Assembly: GCF_001278805.1 (NCBI RefSeq)
Contig: NZ_CP012602.1
Span: forward strand, 4,003,501 to 4,067,500
Reading direction: 5' to 3'
Origin: Bacillus sp. FJAT-18017
Lineage (GTDB): Bacteria; Bacillota; Bacilli; Bacillales; Cytobacillaceae
DNA: 64,000 bases
Part shown: piece by piece, positions 7,736-16,120 of the stretch
Layout of the letters: every line of letters begins with the position of its first letter
How positions within the stretch are numbered: the stretch's first letter is position 1
The notes under the pieces: generated by a model
Database searches by the model: none
Told to the model about the DNA's origin: nothing
What the model saw: only the letters and a program-made list of their open reading frames with translations
Program-made: the position numbers and the translations under genes

Positions 7736-7890
7736 TAGTATATGCCTTTTTCGCGACGAATCTCACTCTGCCGGCCATAGTTCCGTCTAGTAAATGCCTT
7801 TTTCTCGACGAACCACACTCTGCCGAGCCTAGTTCCGTCTAGTAAATTCTTTTCCTCGATAAATCTTACTCTGCCGGCCATAGTTCATCC
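7736..7890. repeat. Three tandem 52 bp repeats
   Basis: Three direct copies start at 7736, 7788 and 7840 with an exact 52 bp period. Each has TAGTA(A/T)AT, a run of T/C, CGA(C/T)(G/A)AA, ACTCTGCCG and CATAGTTC-type blocks. Copies 1 and 2 are the closest; copy 3 has drifted. They follow directly on one another, so this is not a CRISPR array, and no reading frame is evident through them. Confidence 0.85.
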
Positions 7891-7915
7891 TTCGTGGAGT
7901 GGAAATGATAGACTC

Positions 7916-7958
7916 AAAAAGAGGGTATCCCAAAATACTTTTGGGACGCCCTCTTTTT
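7916..7958 (-). terminator. Bidirectional terminator after the ECF sigma gene
   Basis: Strong hairpin AAAAAGAGGGTATCCCAAAA / TTTTGGGACGCCCTCTTTTT around a three-base loop with A and T runs on both sides. It lies about 100 bases after the stop codon of the sigma-factor gene. Confidence 0.85.
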
Positions 7959-8059
7959 ATCCATCCCATGAAATAACAATTTTTGTTCGATTCTAGATAT
8001 TCGATAGTGTAATTTTACGTTTTTACAACCGACGTAAAAAAAGAGGATTATATTAAATA

Positions 8060-8929
8060 TTATATTTGCAAATGCCGTAGTTTATCAGGATTAGCAACCG
8101 TGTAGATTGTCTGAATTCGATTGCCGTTAAAAGCAAAGGAATACACATATTGTAAGTGATCATCGGTTGTTAAAATCAGTCCTGGCAGACCGTTGACAGA
8201 TATATAGTTTATGGTGAACTTCCCTGCATACATTTTCATTAGGCTTCGGAGCAATTGAACCACTTGGGCCGCACCGAAAATAGGTATTTGTGCGGCTTTT
8301 ACTTTGCCGCCTCCATCTGAGTACATGGCGACATCTTCGCTGACCAGGTCTAATAATTGATTGACGTTCCCATTTAAGATGGATTGTACAAACTGTTTTA
8401 CTGTCAATTCCGCCATCGAAATCGAAGGCTGTTTCTTAGGGTCATATTCCATGCTTTTTTTCGCACGGTGAAAAATTTGCCGGCAGTTAGCATTGCTTTT
8501 CCCAATCATTTCAGCTATTTCATCATACGAGTATTGGAAGACTTCACGAAGCAAAAAGACCGCTCGTTCTATCGCATTAAGTTGTTGTAATAATAGTAAA
8601 TAGGCGGTGGAGATGGATTCCTGTTGCAGAAAGGCTTGTGAAGGATCGTTAGGTGAATTCTCTATTTCCAGCAATGGCTCCGGAAGCCACGGCCCGACGT
8701 ATACCTCGCGCTTTTTTGCGGATGACCGGATCAAATCCAGACAGCGATTGGTGGCGATCTTACATAGATACGCTTTTTTGTTTTCAATTTGTTCGTGGTT
8801 GGGGATCTGATTAAAGCTTATAAACGCTTCCTGGACAATATCCTCTGAATCCATCACGCTGCCTAACATACGGTAGGCTAAGGAAAAAAGTAGAGATTGA
8901 TAGGTTTGATAAAGTCCTTCCATACTCAT
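8060..8929 (-). CDS. ECF41-family (SigJ-type) RNA polymerase sigma factor
   Basis: A 289-residue ECF sigma factor with a fused regulatory domain. Region 2 spans about 5-75 (SLAYRMLGSVMDSEDIVQEAF), region 4 about 112-160 (NAIERAVFLLREVFQYSYDE), and a SnoaL-like C-terminal domain about 172-289. The linker motif WLPEP and the C-terminal DGGGK and NPDKL signatures are diagnostic of ECF41. In this group no anti-sigma factor is needed; the C-terminal domain controls activity. The gene overlaps the stop codon of the preceding oxidoreductase by ATGA, so the two are translationally coupled, and the operon is preceded by an ECF41-type promoter (10248-10274). The inducing signal is unknown. Confidence 0.95.
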   Translation of the reverse strand: MSMEGLYQTYQSLLFSLAYRMLGSVMDSEDIVQEAFISFNQIPNHEQIENKKAYLCKIATNRCLDLIRSSAKKREVYVGPWLPEPLLEIENSPNDPSQAFLQQESISTAYLLLLQQLNAIERAVFLLREVFQYSYDEIAEMIGKSNANCRQIFHRAKKSMEYDPKKQPSISMAELTVKQFVQSILNGNVNQLLDLVSEDVAMYSDGGGKVKAAQIPIFGAAQVVQLLRSLMKMYAGKFTINYISVNGLPGLILTTDDHLQYVYSFAFNGNRIQTIYTVANPDKLRHLQI

Positions 8930-10224
8930 AATTTAATTTCCTCTCTCGTATTTAGTAGGTGTGAAACGGCTCGTTTAGCGCTGGCTACTGATGCATCAAC
9001 GAGCAGCTCGCCATGTGAGGCCCAGTCACCAGCAATATACAGTCCCTCAATTTCAGGAACAGCAGGACCCGGATCCTCCATTCTTTTCATATGGGGAAAA
9101 TCGTGTACGACCGTCATTTTCGGCAGAAACTGTCTTATCACTAATTCATTTCGCCAACCGGGCTGTACCACATCTAACACTCGCTCCAACTCTCCCTCAT
9201 CCTTTACTGCATCTGTTAGAGGACCCTGATATTTAAAAAGCGAGATCAGTTTTGTCCCATCATCACTCAAGATAGCGGGTCTTGGTTTTCCCTCCCGTGT
9301 TTGATGCGTTAAGAAAATGGGTTGATCCAATCCATAGATAAATTGGTGCTCATGTATAGGCAGCTGGCGCAATCCAACATCTAGACAGGCAACCGTAACA
9401 GGAATCGCTTGCTTGTTCCACGTATCAAGTGCTGTTTGATCGGCATGGGGGACTAGTTTGTGAGAAATGGAAGGTGGTGTAGTTAGTATAACATTTGATG
9501 CTTCTATTCTAGTGCCATCCTCACATAAAATCGAGTGTACTTTTTGAACTTGATGTTCGACTGCAGCCACTTTACAACCGGTGACCAGCTCCACTCCTTG
9601 TTGGACAGCAAGTTGACGCAGTTCTTCCACGAGTGTCCCCCAGCCTTTATCGAGATACAAAACTCCTTTAAGTGCACGCTGAACCTGCTTTAAGGCAGGA
9701 CCAGCTGCGTGTAATTCAGGTGCAAGCACATAAGTTGAAGTTCTGAGCAGTGCATAGAACACGTTACGCAGCATTGGATCGTTCAATTGAGTTTCAATCC
9801 AGTCACGGATACTAATCTTGTTCCAAACGCTAGTGTCCATTTTTCCAAATTTAATTAACCATTTCGCTAATTCGAGCTTTCCTCGCCAACTTAGGAGCGG
9901 CGTTTGAATGAATGTGGAGGCGTCCATTGGTAATGGCAATAATTGTTCTTTCCACATGCCGTATGCATCAATAGACGGTGTGCTTCCCTCAAGTCGTAAT
10001 CCGAGTTCGCGGAATGCTTCATACGCTTCACCTTTATACAGTGCATGCGCGCCCAAATTAAAATATACACCATTCTTTTTGTTGGTGATGGCTCTGCCAC
10101 CCAATTGCTTTTGCTGTTCCAATATAATCGTTCGTTTCCCTGTTTTGGCTGCATAAATTGCAGCCGTTAAACCCGCAATTCCCCCGCCTACAATAGCTAC
10201 TTCATATTTTGTCATTGTCATCAT
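8926..10224 (-). CDS. FAD-dependent amine oxidase/protoporphyrinogen-oxidase-like enzyme
   Basis: A cytosolic flavoprotein of about 430 residues. KYEVAIVGGGIAGLTAAIYA at the N-terminus is the FAD-binding GxGxxG Rossmann motif, and EGLYIAGDWASHGELLVDAS near the C-terminus is the second FAD-contacting GD motif of the NAD(P)-binding_8/amino-oxidase family. Starts at 10224, 10221 and 10215 share one AAAGGATG ribosome binding site and cannot be separated. A longer frame to 10275 is ruled out because it would run through the predicted promoter. It is the first gene of the ECF41 operon; oxidoreductases commonly neighbour ECF41 sigma factors. The substrate is unknown. Confidence 0.88.
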   Translation of the reverse strand: MMTMTKYEVAIVGGGIAGLTAAIYAAKTGKRTIILEQQKQLGGRAITNKKNGVYFNLGAHALYKGEAYEAFRELGLRLEGSTPSIDAYGMWKEQLLPLPMDASTFIQTPLLSWRGKLELAKWLIKFGKMDTSVWNKISIRDWIETQLNDPMLRNVFYALLRTSTYVLAPELHAAGPALKQVQRALKGVLYLDKGWGTLVEELRQLAVQQGVELVTGCKVAAVEHQVQKVHSILCEDGTRIEASNVILTTPPSISHKLVPHADQTALDTWNKQAIPVTVACLDVGLRQLPIHEHQFIYGLDQPIFLTHQTREGKPRPAILSDDGTKLISLFKYQGPLTDAVKDEGELERVLDVVQPGWRNELVIRQFLPKMTVVHDFPHMKRMEDPGPAVPEIEGLYIAGDWASHGELLVDASVASAKRAVSHLLNTREEIKL

Positions 10225-10247
10225 CCTTTTCGAGTATTTACTACTAT

Positions 10248-10274
10248 AACGGGCGAATGAATGATTCTGTGACA
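10248..10274 (-). promoter_or_regulatory. ECF41-type promoter of the oxidoreductase-sigma operon
   Basis: On the minus strand TGTCACA (10268-10274) is followed after exactly 16 bases by CGTT (10248-10251). The published ECF41 autoregulatory promoter is TGTCACA with a CGTC-type -10 element. It lies 24 bases upstream of the first start codon. This predicts autoregulation of the operon by its own sigma factor. Confidence 0.75.
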
Positions 10275-10359
10275 AAATGGAGGCGAAAGTTTTTTAAAAC
10301 TTCAATTCTCCTATGGCTATAATGTATCTCTTCCTGATTGGAGAACTTCTTAAATCAAA

Positions 10360-10403
10360 ATAAAAAGGATAGATGAGCAGCTAAAAACTCAATCTATCCT
10401 TTA
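10360..10403 (-). terminator. Hairpin terminator
   Basis: Arms AAGGATAGAT and ATCTATCCTT around an 18-base loop; on the minus strand it is followed by TTTTTATTTT. It ends the transcript coming from the decayed gene at 10424-10696 or from the formate dehydrogenase-like gene. Confidence 0.65.
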
Positions 10404-10423
10404 TGGATCGGACTTCCCTTTTT

Positions 10424-10696
10424 TTAACGACTTTTATATATAGCATATAATTTCCCTGCAGGTCTGGAAGAATCTCTATATTGGATGCCAACTATGCCGT
10501 TACCATATCCTTGAGCTATTTTAAACCATACTCTGCACACGTCATAACCACATCACTTTGAACTGCAACGGGTTCCCGCCATCAACTGAAATTAAATTGC
10601 CGACTGACCTTGCTATTATACTAAGTCCTTGCCGTCATCCCATACCCAGATTGCTGGAGTTATTGCAACAGCGGTTTGCTCTGTTAGTTTTTTCAT
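10424..10696 (-). pseudogene. Decayed short protein gene, family not recognised
   Basis: Starting at ATG 10696 behind AGAAGGAA, the minus strand reads AVAITPAIWVWDDGKD and then runs into a stop. Coding-like segments continue in shifted frames: SVGNLISVDGGNPLQ, DVVMTCAEYGLK and GNGIVGIQYRDSSRPAGKL, ending at TAA 10424. At least two frameshifts are needed to join them. The whole would be about 90 residues. I cannot name the family. It sits between the formate dehydrogenase-like gene and a terminator. Confidence 0.45.
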
Positions 10697-10765
10697 TTTC
10701 ACTAGTTCCTTCTATTATAAAAGGGTTAGCTTAGGAACTTTTGGTAACCCTCTTCCTTAACCTTC

Positions 10766-13126
10766 TTATGCTGGTGGGTCAATTTCGTCTTCTTCAATAC
10801 GTGTTTCTGCATATTGAATATCTTTCCTAGCACTGAAGCGATCTGCCTTTTCAAGGCTGACAGTAATATTGTAGTCAGGGATCCCAGCATATTTTTCATA
10901 GCGGCCCCTTGGCAATAGGAAGTTTCCTTCCGGGAAGTGGACCTGGACATTACCGCGGGAGATGTCTACAAACCTTGCCCTTCCCTGGAATACACCGAAT
11001 CCGTTGTATACGACGACGCCTTCGCCTTCAGCAATGCTGAGTTCCTTTGCATCTTCTTCATTCATTAAGACATCATATCGGCCAGCACCGTTCAATGGAT
11101 CAACTTCATTGTAAACCATGGAGTTGAACTGTTTGCCGCGTCGAGATGTAACAACAAATTGGCCTTCTTTTTTACCGAGATCAGGGATATCAACAGCAAT
11201 CAGATTTCCTCGCCCATCCGGGGTAGGGCAAATACCATCCTCACACAACCAGGCGCCGCCCCATTGGAATACATCCCCTTCATTTTTCAGGTGTTGAATC
11301 CCGTCATAGTTAGGGTTGGCTAATGCAATTTCGTTTCGGATTTCCTGGGCGTCCTTGAAATCGATTGCTGCTGCTTTTTCTGGCTTCACTCGCCTAGCAA
11401 GATCAATGTAAATTTTCCACTCTTCACGAGCTTCTTCAATCCGATTTCTGTTGCCAGGAATTTCAGGACTGAAATAGACCATGCGTTCAGTGGACGTGGA
11501 GGTTCCGCCGCCTTCCTGCTCATAACGCGTCTTGGCGGGGAGGACAATAACCGCTTCCTTTGCATCTAACAAGGTAGACGTATTAAGGATGATGTCCTGA
11601 TGAACCCGGATTTCAAGTTCGGATAATGCCTTTTCAATGAATTCAGGATCGGGCATCGTCTCCAGGAAATTACCTCCTGACATATAGTAAAGTTTGATTT
11701 TCCGTTCATGATCATCCGGCAGGACTATGTTTTCCAGGGTGACACCAACAATATCTCCCTGCCATTCAGGCAGCTTGAATCCCCACAGTGTTTCAATCCG
11801 GTCGATATTGGAACCGTAAAAATCTCCCCCTGGTAAAACAAACGGGTCTGCCCCCATTTCACCTGAGCCCTGTACGGAAGAGTGGCCGCGGAATGGCATT
11901 AATCCTGTATGTTTTCTGCCAAGATGGCCGCGTAATAATGCAAGATTGGCAACTTGCGAGATGTTATCTGTTGCAAAGGAGTGCATCGTCAGTCCCATAG
12001 CCCACGCATATACAGCATTTTTGCTCCTTGCAAGCAGCTCCGCCAATTGAATGATCCGTTCCTTCGTGACACCTGAAGAGTTAATGATGTCAACCCATGA
12101 TTGCTGTTGGACATGTGTTTTTAAATCGATGTAGCCGTTTACGTGTTCTTGAACGAATTCGTGGTTAATTGCCGAACCTTTCCTGGTTTCATCCATTTCA
12201 AACCAATGCTTTATAATCCCGTGCATAAAGGCAATATCCCCGCCGATATTCACTTGGTAGAAATCATCAGCAAGCTTTGTACCGAAAAGTGCGGATTCAG
12301 GATTGGAAGGAATCCAGTATTTATCCATTGCTGGCTCCCGGTAAGGATTCACAACAATAATTTTAGTGCCTTTTTTCTTAGCTTCAAGCATGTATTTGGA
12401 AGATACAGGTGAACTGTTAGAGGCAACACTTCCCCAGAAAACAAGTACATCGGTTCCAATCCAATCAAGGTAATTGGCCGTTGAAGCCCCGACGCCGATG
12501 GAACGCTTCATGGCCGTCTTTGAAGGGGAATGGCAAATTCGGCTGGCGTTGTCGATATTGTTTGTCCCAAGGAATCGTGATACTTTCCCCGCAACATAAT
12601 ACGATTCATTGGTAATGCCGCGTGCAGTCAGATAAAACGCAAATTGTTTCGGATCGAGCTTCTTCATTTTCTCAGCTATCATATCCATTGCTTCATTCCA
12701 GGTCAATCGTGAGAACTTGCGCTCACCTTTCCTGCGAATCATCGGATAAGGAATCCTGCCAAGCTTGCGGAGCTCGGGGCTGCTGTATTTCCTTAGTTCA
12801 TCAATATCGGCATGAAGGATTTCCGGTTTAATCGCACCGATTGTATTCAAGCGGAGGACATTCAATCTTGTTGTACAAATATGCGGGCCTGCCAATGTCT
12901 GATCCTGAAGCCCGGAAACACCTAGCGCGCAGCCATCACAAACACCTTTTGTCAGGATATTCGTGGCATACCCAAAATTGTCGCGATTGTCCCATAGTGT
13001 TTTAACAGTATCACGTATATGTTTCGGCTTTACTTTGCCAAGCCCGAAAGGAATGGGACTAACCCAATGTTCCGGTGCCGGCCTTGCCGATGTTTTCTGA
13101 GGTCCTGGATGTTTCGTTTTTCCCAT
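10766..13126 (-). CDS. FdhF/YdeP-family molybdopterin oxidoreductase (formate dehydrogenase-like)
   Basis: A 786-residue molybdenum-bis-MGD enzyme of the DMSO-reductase superfamily. The N-terminal CDGCALG motif (about residues 63-69) and length fit the YdeP-like group annotated as formate dehydrogenase. RICHSPS near residue 205 aligns with the SeCys/Cys metal-ligand loop of formate dehydrogenase H, here with cysteine. The C-terminal third (NGFGVFQGRARFVDISRGNV) is the molydopterin_binding domain. No twin-arginine signal is present, so it is cytoplasmic. ATG 13126 has AGGAG eight bases upstream. The neighbours MpsC-like gene, OFA transporter and fdhD support a role in formate metabolism, although YdeP-type enzymes have unproven substrates. 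An attenuator-like hairpin separates it from the upstream gene. Confidence 0.88.
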   Translation of the reverse strand: MGKTKHPGPQKTSARPAPEHWVSPIPFGLGKVKPKHIRDTVKTLWDNRDNFGYATNILTKGVCDGCALGVSGLQDQTLAGPHICTTRLNVLRLNTIGAIKPEILHADIDELRKYSSPELRKLGRIPYPMIRRKGERKFSRLTWNEAMDMIAEKMKKLDPKQFAFYLTARGITNESYYVAGKVSRFLGTNNIDNASRICHSPSKTAMKRSIGVGASTANYLDWIGTDVLVFWGSVASNSSPVSSKYMLEAKKKGTKIIVVNPYREPAMDKYWIPSNPESALFGTKLADDFYQVNIGGDIAFMHGIIKHWFEMDETRKGSAINHEFVQEHVNGYIDLKTHVQQQSWVDIINSSGVTKERIIQLAELLARSKNAVYAWAMGLTMHSFATDNISQVANLALLRGHLGRKHTGLMPFRGHSSVQGSGEMGADPFVLPGGDFYGSNIDRIETLWGFKLPEWQGDIVGVTLENIVLPDDHERKIKLYYMSGGNFLETMPDPEFIEKALSELEIRVHQDIILNTSTLLDAKEAVIVLPAKTRYEQEGGGTSTSTERMVYFSPEIPGNRNRIEEAREEWKIYIDLARRVKPEKAAAIDFKDAQEIRNEIALANPNYDGIQHLKNEGDVFQWGGAWLCEDGICPTPDGRGNLIAVDIPDLGKKEGQFVVTSRRGKQFNSMVYNEVDPLNGAGRYDVLMNEEDAKELSIAEGEGVVVYNGFGVFQGRARFVDISRGNVQVHFPEGNFLLPRGRYEKYAGIPDYNITVSLEKADRFSARKDIQYAETRIEEDEIDPPA

Positions 13127-13164
13127 ATAAAACACTCCTATTTAAATCAATAAAGCCTTTCTGA

Positions 13165-13245
13165 AAAGAAAAACCACCGAAAACCCAGAAATTCCATAGA
13201 ATTCTCAGGTGAACGGTGGTTAGTCTTTAGCAGGAACGCTGCCAA
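13165..13245 (-). promoter_or_regulatory. Attenuator-like leader before the formate dehydrogenase-like gene
   Basis: On the minus strand a small hairpin GCAG-CGTTC-CTGC is followed by CTAACCACCG, which pairs with a downstream CGGTGGTTTTT to make an intrinsic terminator 40 bases before the start codon. The same order (hairpin with CGNNC loop, CTAACC, terminator) occurs upstream of the OFA transporter at 15061-15160. This suggests RNA-level control shared by the two genes. The ligand or binding protein is unknown. Confidence 0.55.
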
Positions 13246-13261
13246 GTGCCATACCATCAAT

Positions 13262-13621
13262 TTAATTACAAAACTTTTTTTGGATGTCTTGGTCAAAAAC
13301 AAAAACTGACATTCCAAAGTCACGGTCGATATCAATATCTACGAACAACTCAACAAAATTGCAGCCAAGAAATTCTTCCATTTCCACCGGAGGGTTTTTG
13401 CGATACATGTCTTTCACCATTTCAGTTCTAGCCGATCGCAATGCCTGTTTTCCCTCGTTGGCAGATGCAATAAATTTTTCCACTGGTGAAAGGTTGCCTT
13501 CCATTTCACAAATGGCCCAGTTTTTGCAGAAAGTAGTCGTGATTTTACTTGGTCCCTTTCCCATATGCTTCTTCCGAAAGGAACGAACTAGATTGCTAAA
13601 CTCCGCTTCGTATTTATTCAT
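13262..13621 (-). CDS. DUF2294/MpsC-family small protein
   Basis: A 119-residue cytosolic protein. The layout (FRKKHMGKGPSKITTTFCKN, then ICEMEGNLSPVEKFIA, then an EFLGCNF segment) matches the DUF2294 (PF10057, MpsC) family, in which GKGP and GxLtpvE are conserved. The function is poorly known; staphylococcal MpsC belongs to a membrane-potential-generating system, and bacilli carry DUF2294 genes beside formate dehydrogenase loci. ATG 13621 follows GGGGGAAATT. It precedes the molybdoenzyme by 135 bases, with an attenuator-like hairpin between them, so partial read-through is likely. Confidence 0.75.
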   Translation of the reverse strand: MNKYEAEFSNLVRSFRKKHMGKGPSKITTTFCKNWAICEMEGNLSPVEKFIASANEGKQALRSARTEMVKDMYRKNPPVEMEEFLGCNFVELFVDIDIDRDFGMSVFVFDQDIQKKFCN

Positions 13622-13690
13622 AATTTCCCCCTGCTCTAGAGGCATCTAATGATTGGTATTTTACCACATCCAGCCCCTATCGAAAAGAAA

Positions 13691-14947
13691 TCAAGAAGCG
13701 AGCTTTTGTTGCTCGTTTTGTTTGCTCAACTTGCGAATGTCAAATCGGATAACGATTGATACGGCAAGTGCAACGACAAACAATGCTGCGAAATAGGTCA
13801 GGCTTGCTGCATAGCTTTGTGTTTTATCAAACATCCATGCCGCAAACATCGGGCCGGCCAACCCTGCTGCTGCCCATGCTGTAAGAATATAACCGTGAAT
13901 CGCACCAAGCTGTTTTGTTCCAAACAAATCACCGATGTAGGCAGGAATTGAAGCGAAACCGCCACCGTACATAGTGTAAACAATCGAAAGCATGATCTGG
14001 AATAGCAAAGCATTTGTTGTATGAGGCAGCAACGCAAACAAGGCAATTTGAGTTGCAAAGAAAATGGTATACGTATTAGGACGGCCGATATAATCAGAAA
14101 TCGATGCCCAGCCAAGGCGGCCGAAACCGTTGAATAATCCCATTACCCCGACAAGTGCAGCTGCTCCGGCTGTTGTCAATCCAATACTCTCCTGTGCCAG
14201 TGGCTTTGCAGCAGACAGGATTGCGATCCCGCACGTTACGTTGATGAATAGCATCAGCCATAGATAATAAAAACGCTTCGTTTTAACAGCTTCATTAGCC
14301 GTTAACTGTGATAAATCCTGCTTAACTTTCACTTTTCCGGATTTGACCTTTGCCTTGAATCCTTCAGGCAGCCAATTCTCTGGTGGCTTTTCCAAATAAA
14401 GAGAAGATAATGTCATAAGTGCAAGGTAAGCAGCTCCTAAAATATAAAACGTATTTGCGGTGCCAACAGATTTTATCAATGAATCCATGATCGGACTGCT
14501 GATTGCAGCCGCGAAACCAAATCCCATGATTGCAAGTCCTGTTGCCAGGCCACGCCTATCAGGGAACCATTTTACAAGCGTTGAAACCGGAGCGATATAA
14601 CCGACTCCCAGGCCGATGCCGCCCAATACTCCATAAGTTATGTACAGTAGTGGCAGGGAACCAAGATTTACTGCGAGTCCTGAACCTATAATGCCGGCGC
14701 CGAAGAACGCGGCTGAAAGGAGTCCAGCCTTTTTCGGCCCGTGCTTTTCGACAAAATGGCCAAGGAAGGCAGCAGATAAGCCAAGAAACAGGATGGCAAG
14801 GCTGAAGGTGAATTGTACTTGCTTTGCAGTCCAGCCAAATTGCTCCATTAAGGGATTTGTAAAGTTGCTCCAAGCATAGACAGAGCCAATGGAAATATGA
14901 ATTCCCACAGCCGATGCAGCAATGAGCCATCGGTTTTTCGTTTTCAT
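13691..14947 (-). CDS. OFA-family major facilitator (oxalate/formate antiporter-like)
   Basis: A 418-residue twelve-segment membrane transporter. The opening WLIAASAVGIHISIGSVYAW, the segment GFGFAAAISSP and the loop GWASISDYIGRPNTYTIF are typical of the oxalate/formate antiporter (OFA) group, which exchange or import small carboxylates such as oxalate, formate or acetate. The start ATG 14947 follows GAGGAGGAACGG. Its place between a formate dehydrogenase-like gene and fdhD suggests formate or a related C1/C2 acid as substrate (inference). It is headed by an unusual leader with two copies of a small motif and a terminator (15009-15182). Confidence 0.88.
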   Translation of the reverse strand: MKTKNRWLIAASAVGIHISIGSVYAWSNFTNPLMEQFGWTAKQVQFTFSLAILFLGLSAAFLGHFVEKHGPKKAGLLSAAFFGAGIIGSGLAVNLGSLPLLYITYGVLGGIGLGVGYIAPVSTLVKWFPDRRGLATGLAIMGFGFAAAISSPIMDSLIKSVGTANTFYILGAAYLALMTLSSLYLEKPPENWLPEGFKAKVKSGKVKVKQDLSQLTANEAVKTKRFYYLWLMLFINVTCGIAILSAAKPLAQESIGLTTAGAAALVGVMGLFNGFGRLGWASISDYIGRPNTYTIFFATQIALFALLPHTTNALLFQIMLSIVYTMYGGGFASIPAYIGDLFGTKQLGAIHGYILTAWAAAGLAGPMFAAWMFDKTQSYAASLTYFAALFVVALAVSIVIRFDIRKLSKQNEQQKLAS

Positions 14948-15008
14948 TCCGTTCCTCCTCTTTTGTAAGTTTCTGCATGGTCTGCTTGTCTGTAGGGCAA
15001 ATCGCAAC

Positions 15009-15182
15009 AAAAAAACCGCCAATCTGTCATACATGCAAAAGGGCATGCAGAAAAAGACTGACGGTTAGGTTCCAGCAGGTTCGCTACTTTCAGACTAACA
15101 GTAATCGCTTTCAAATGTTCACCATTTAACCGAGAACAGGTTCGCTATTTCAAGTCAAATTGTGACATTTTTGTGAATTATA
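15009..15182 (-). promoter_or_regulatory. Promoter and tandem-motif leader of the OFA transporter
   Basis: A -10 box TATAAT (15177-15182, minus strand) is followed by two 40-base motif copies at 15121-15160 and 15061-15100, exactly 60 bases apart. Each has a 4 bp stem closing a CGAAC loop: ATAG/CTGT in the first and GTAG/CTGC in the second, a compensated difference. The second leads into CTAACCG, which pairs with CGGTT to form a terminator ending in TTTTTTT near 15010. One further copy precedes the formate dehydrogenase-like gene. It resembles a riboswitch or antiterminator target, but I cannot assign a known class. Confidence 0.6.
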
Positions 15183-15331
15183 GAAATCTTACCATTTCAC
15201 AAAGCCAAGTGCAACTCCTAACCTAATAATTTATCACTATGTGCATGTTAAATATTTTTGCTTGTGAAAATGAAAAGAATATGGTTAGATTTTAGATATT
15301 CAAAATTTTGTAACAAGTTGGGGTGAATATA

Positions 15332-16120
15332 ATGCTGGAAGGTATGAGCCAAAAATATCAAATAACCAAATATGCCAATGGAACTTTTCTTGATGTTGAG
15401 GATGTGATTGTGAACGAATTCCCTCTGACTGTGTATGTCAATGACGTCGAATTTGCCACAATGGTCATTACTCCTACTCATTTTGAAGAAATGGTTATCG
15501 GTTTCCTTGCTTCCGAAGGGGTCATACGTACATACAGTGACATACTTTCACTCAACATTGATGAAGCTCGTGGAGTTGCCTATGTTGCATTAAAAGTGCA
15601 TTCTACTACAAATCAGCAGTATTATTCAAAGCGGTTCATTGGCTCTTGCTGCGGAAAAAGCCGCCAGTTCTATTTCCATAATGACGCCCGGACAGCCAGA
15701 ACCTCCATGTCAAAAACAAAGATAAGTGCATCCCAAAGCATTTATCTCATGAATGAGATGCAAAACAGCTCAGTGGTGTTTCAAGAAACAGGAGGAGTCC
15801 ATAATGCAGCACTGTGTACGCCGGATGAAATCATTGCTGTTCGCACCGATATTGGCAGGCATAACGCCTTGGATAAGTTATTTGGATATAGTATTTTGAA
15901 TAATATTTCTGTAAGGGATAAAGCTATTGTATTCAGCGGAAGAATCTCTTCTGAAGTGCTATTGAAAGCTTCAAAGATTGGGGTAGGAATTGTATTATCC
16001 AAGTCAGCTCCGACCAATTTGGCAATCAGACTTGCCCAAGATTTAAACATTACAGCAGTTGGCTTCGTTCGGGGCGAGTCATTCAATGTGTATTCCTGTC
16101 CTGAAAGAATAATTGATTGA
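15332..16120 (+). CDS. fdhD: FdhD, formate dehydrogenase sulfur-carrier accessory protein
   Basis: A 262-residue cytosolic protein that transfers sulfur from a cysteine desulfurase to the molybdenum cofactor before its insertion into formate dehydrogenase. Recognisable blocks are TPTHFEEMVIGFLASEGVI (about 50-68), the cysteine-containing SCCGKS loop (about 106-111), and the C-terminal DIGRHNALDKL and GRISSEVLLKASKIG motifs, which bind the cofactor. ATG 15332 is preferred because GGGGTGA precedes it; a GTG nine bases upstream overlaps that site. It is divergent from the OFA transporter and completes the local formate dehydrogenase-like module. Confidence 0.95.
   Translation: MLEGMSQKYQITKYANGTFLDVEDVIVNEFPLTVYVNDVEFATMVITPTHFEEMVIGFLASEGVIRTYSDILSLNIDEARGVAYVALKVHSTTNQQYYSKRFIGSCCGKSRQFYFHNDARTARTSMSKTKISASQSIYLMNEMQNSSVVFQETGGVHNAALCTPDEIIAVRTDIGRHNALDKLFGYSILNNISVRDKAIVFSGRISSEVLLKASKIGVGIVLSKSAPTNLAIRLAQDLNITAVGFVRGESFNVYSCPERIID

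Noticed and set aside
7430..7738. 102-codon plus-strand frame upstream of the tandem repeat
   Set aside because: No ribosome binding site, unlikely composition and no recognised domain.
7736..7890. 52 bp tandem repeats as a CRISPR array
   Set aside because: Copies are directly adjacent, with no unique spacers, no short palindromic repeat and no cas genes.
13165..13245. Moco riboswitch before the molybdoenzyme gene
   Set aside because: The conserved Moco-motif blocks as I know them are absent; only a small hairpin and attenuator are seen.
13147..13335. Minus-strand frame overlapping the formate dehydrogenase leader
   Set aside because: It lies in the leader and in the end of the MpsC-like gene in another frame and has no ribosome site.
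15160..15205. FNR/CRP-type site formed by TTGTGAA and TTCACAA
   Set aside because: The half sites are too far apart (about 16-18 bases) for the TGTGA-N6-TCACA pattern and overlap the -10 region.
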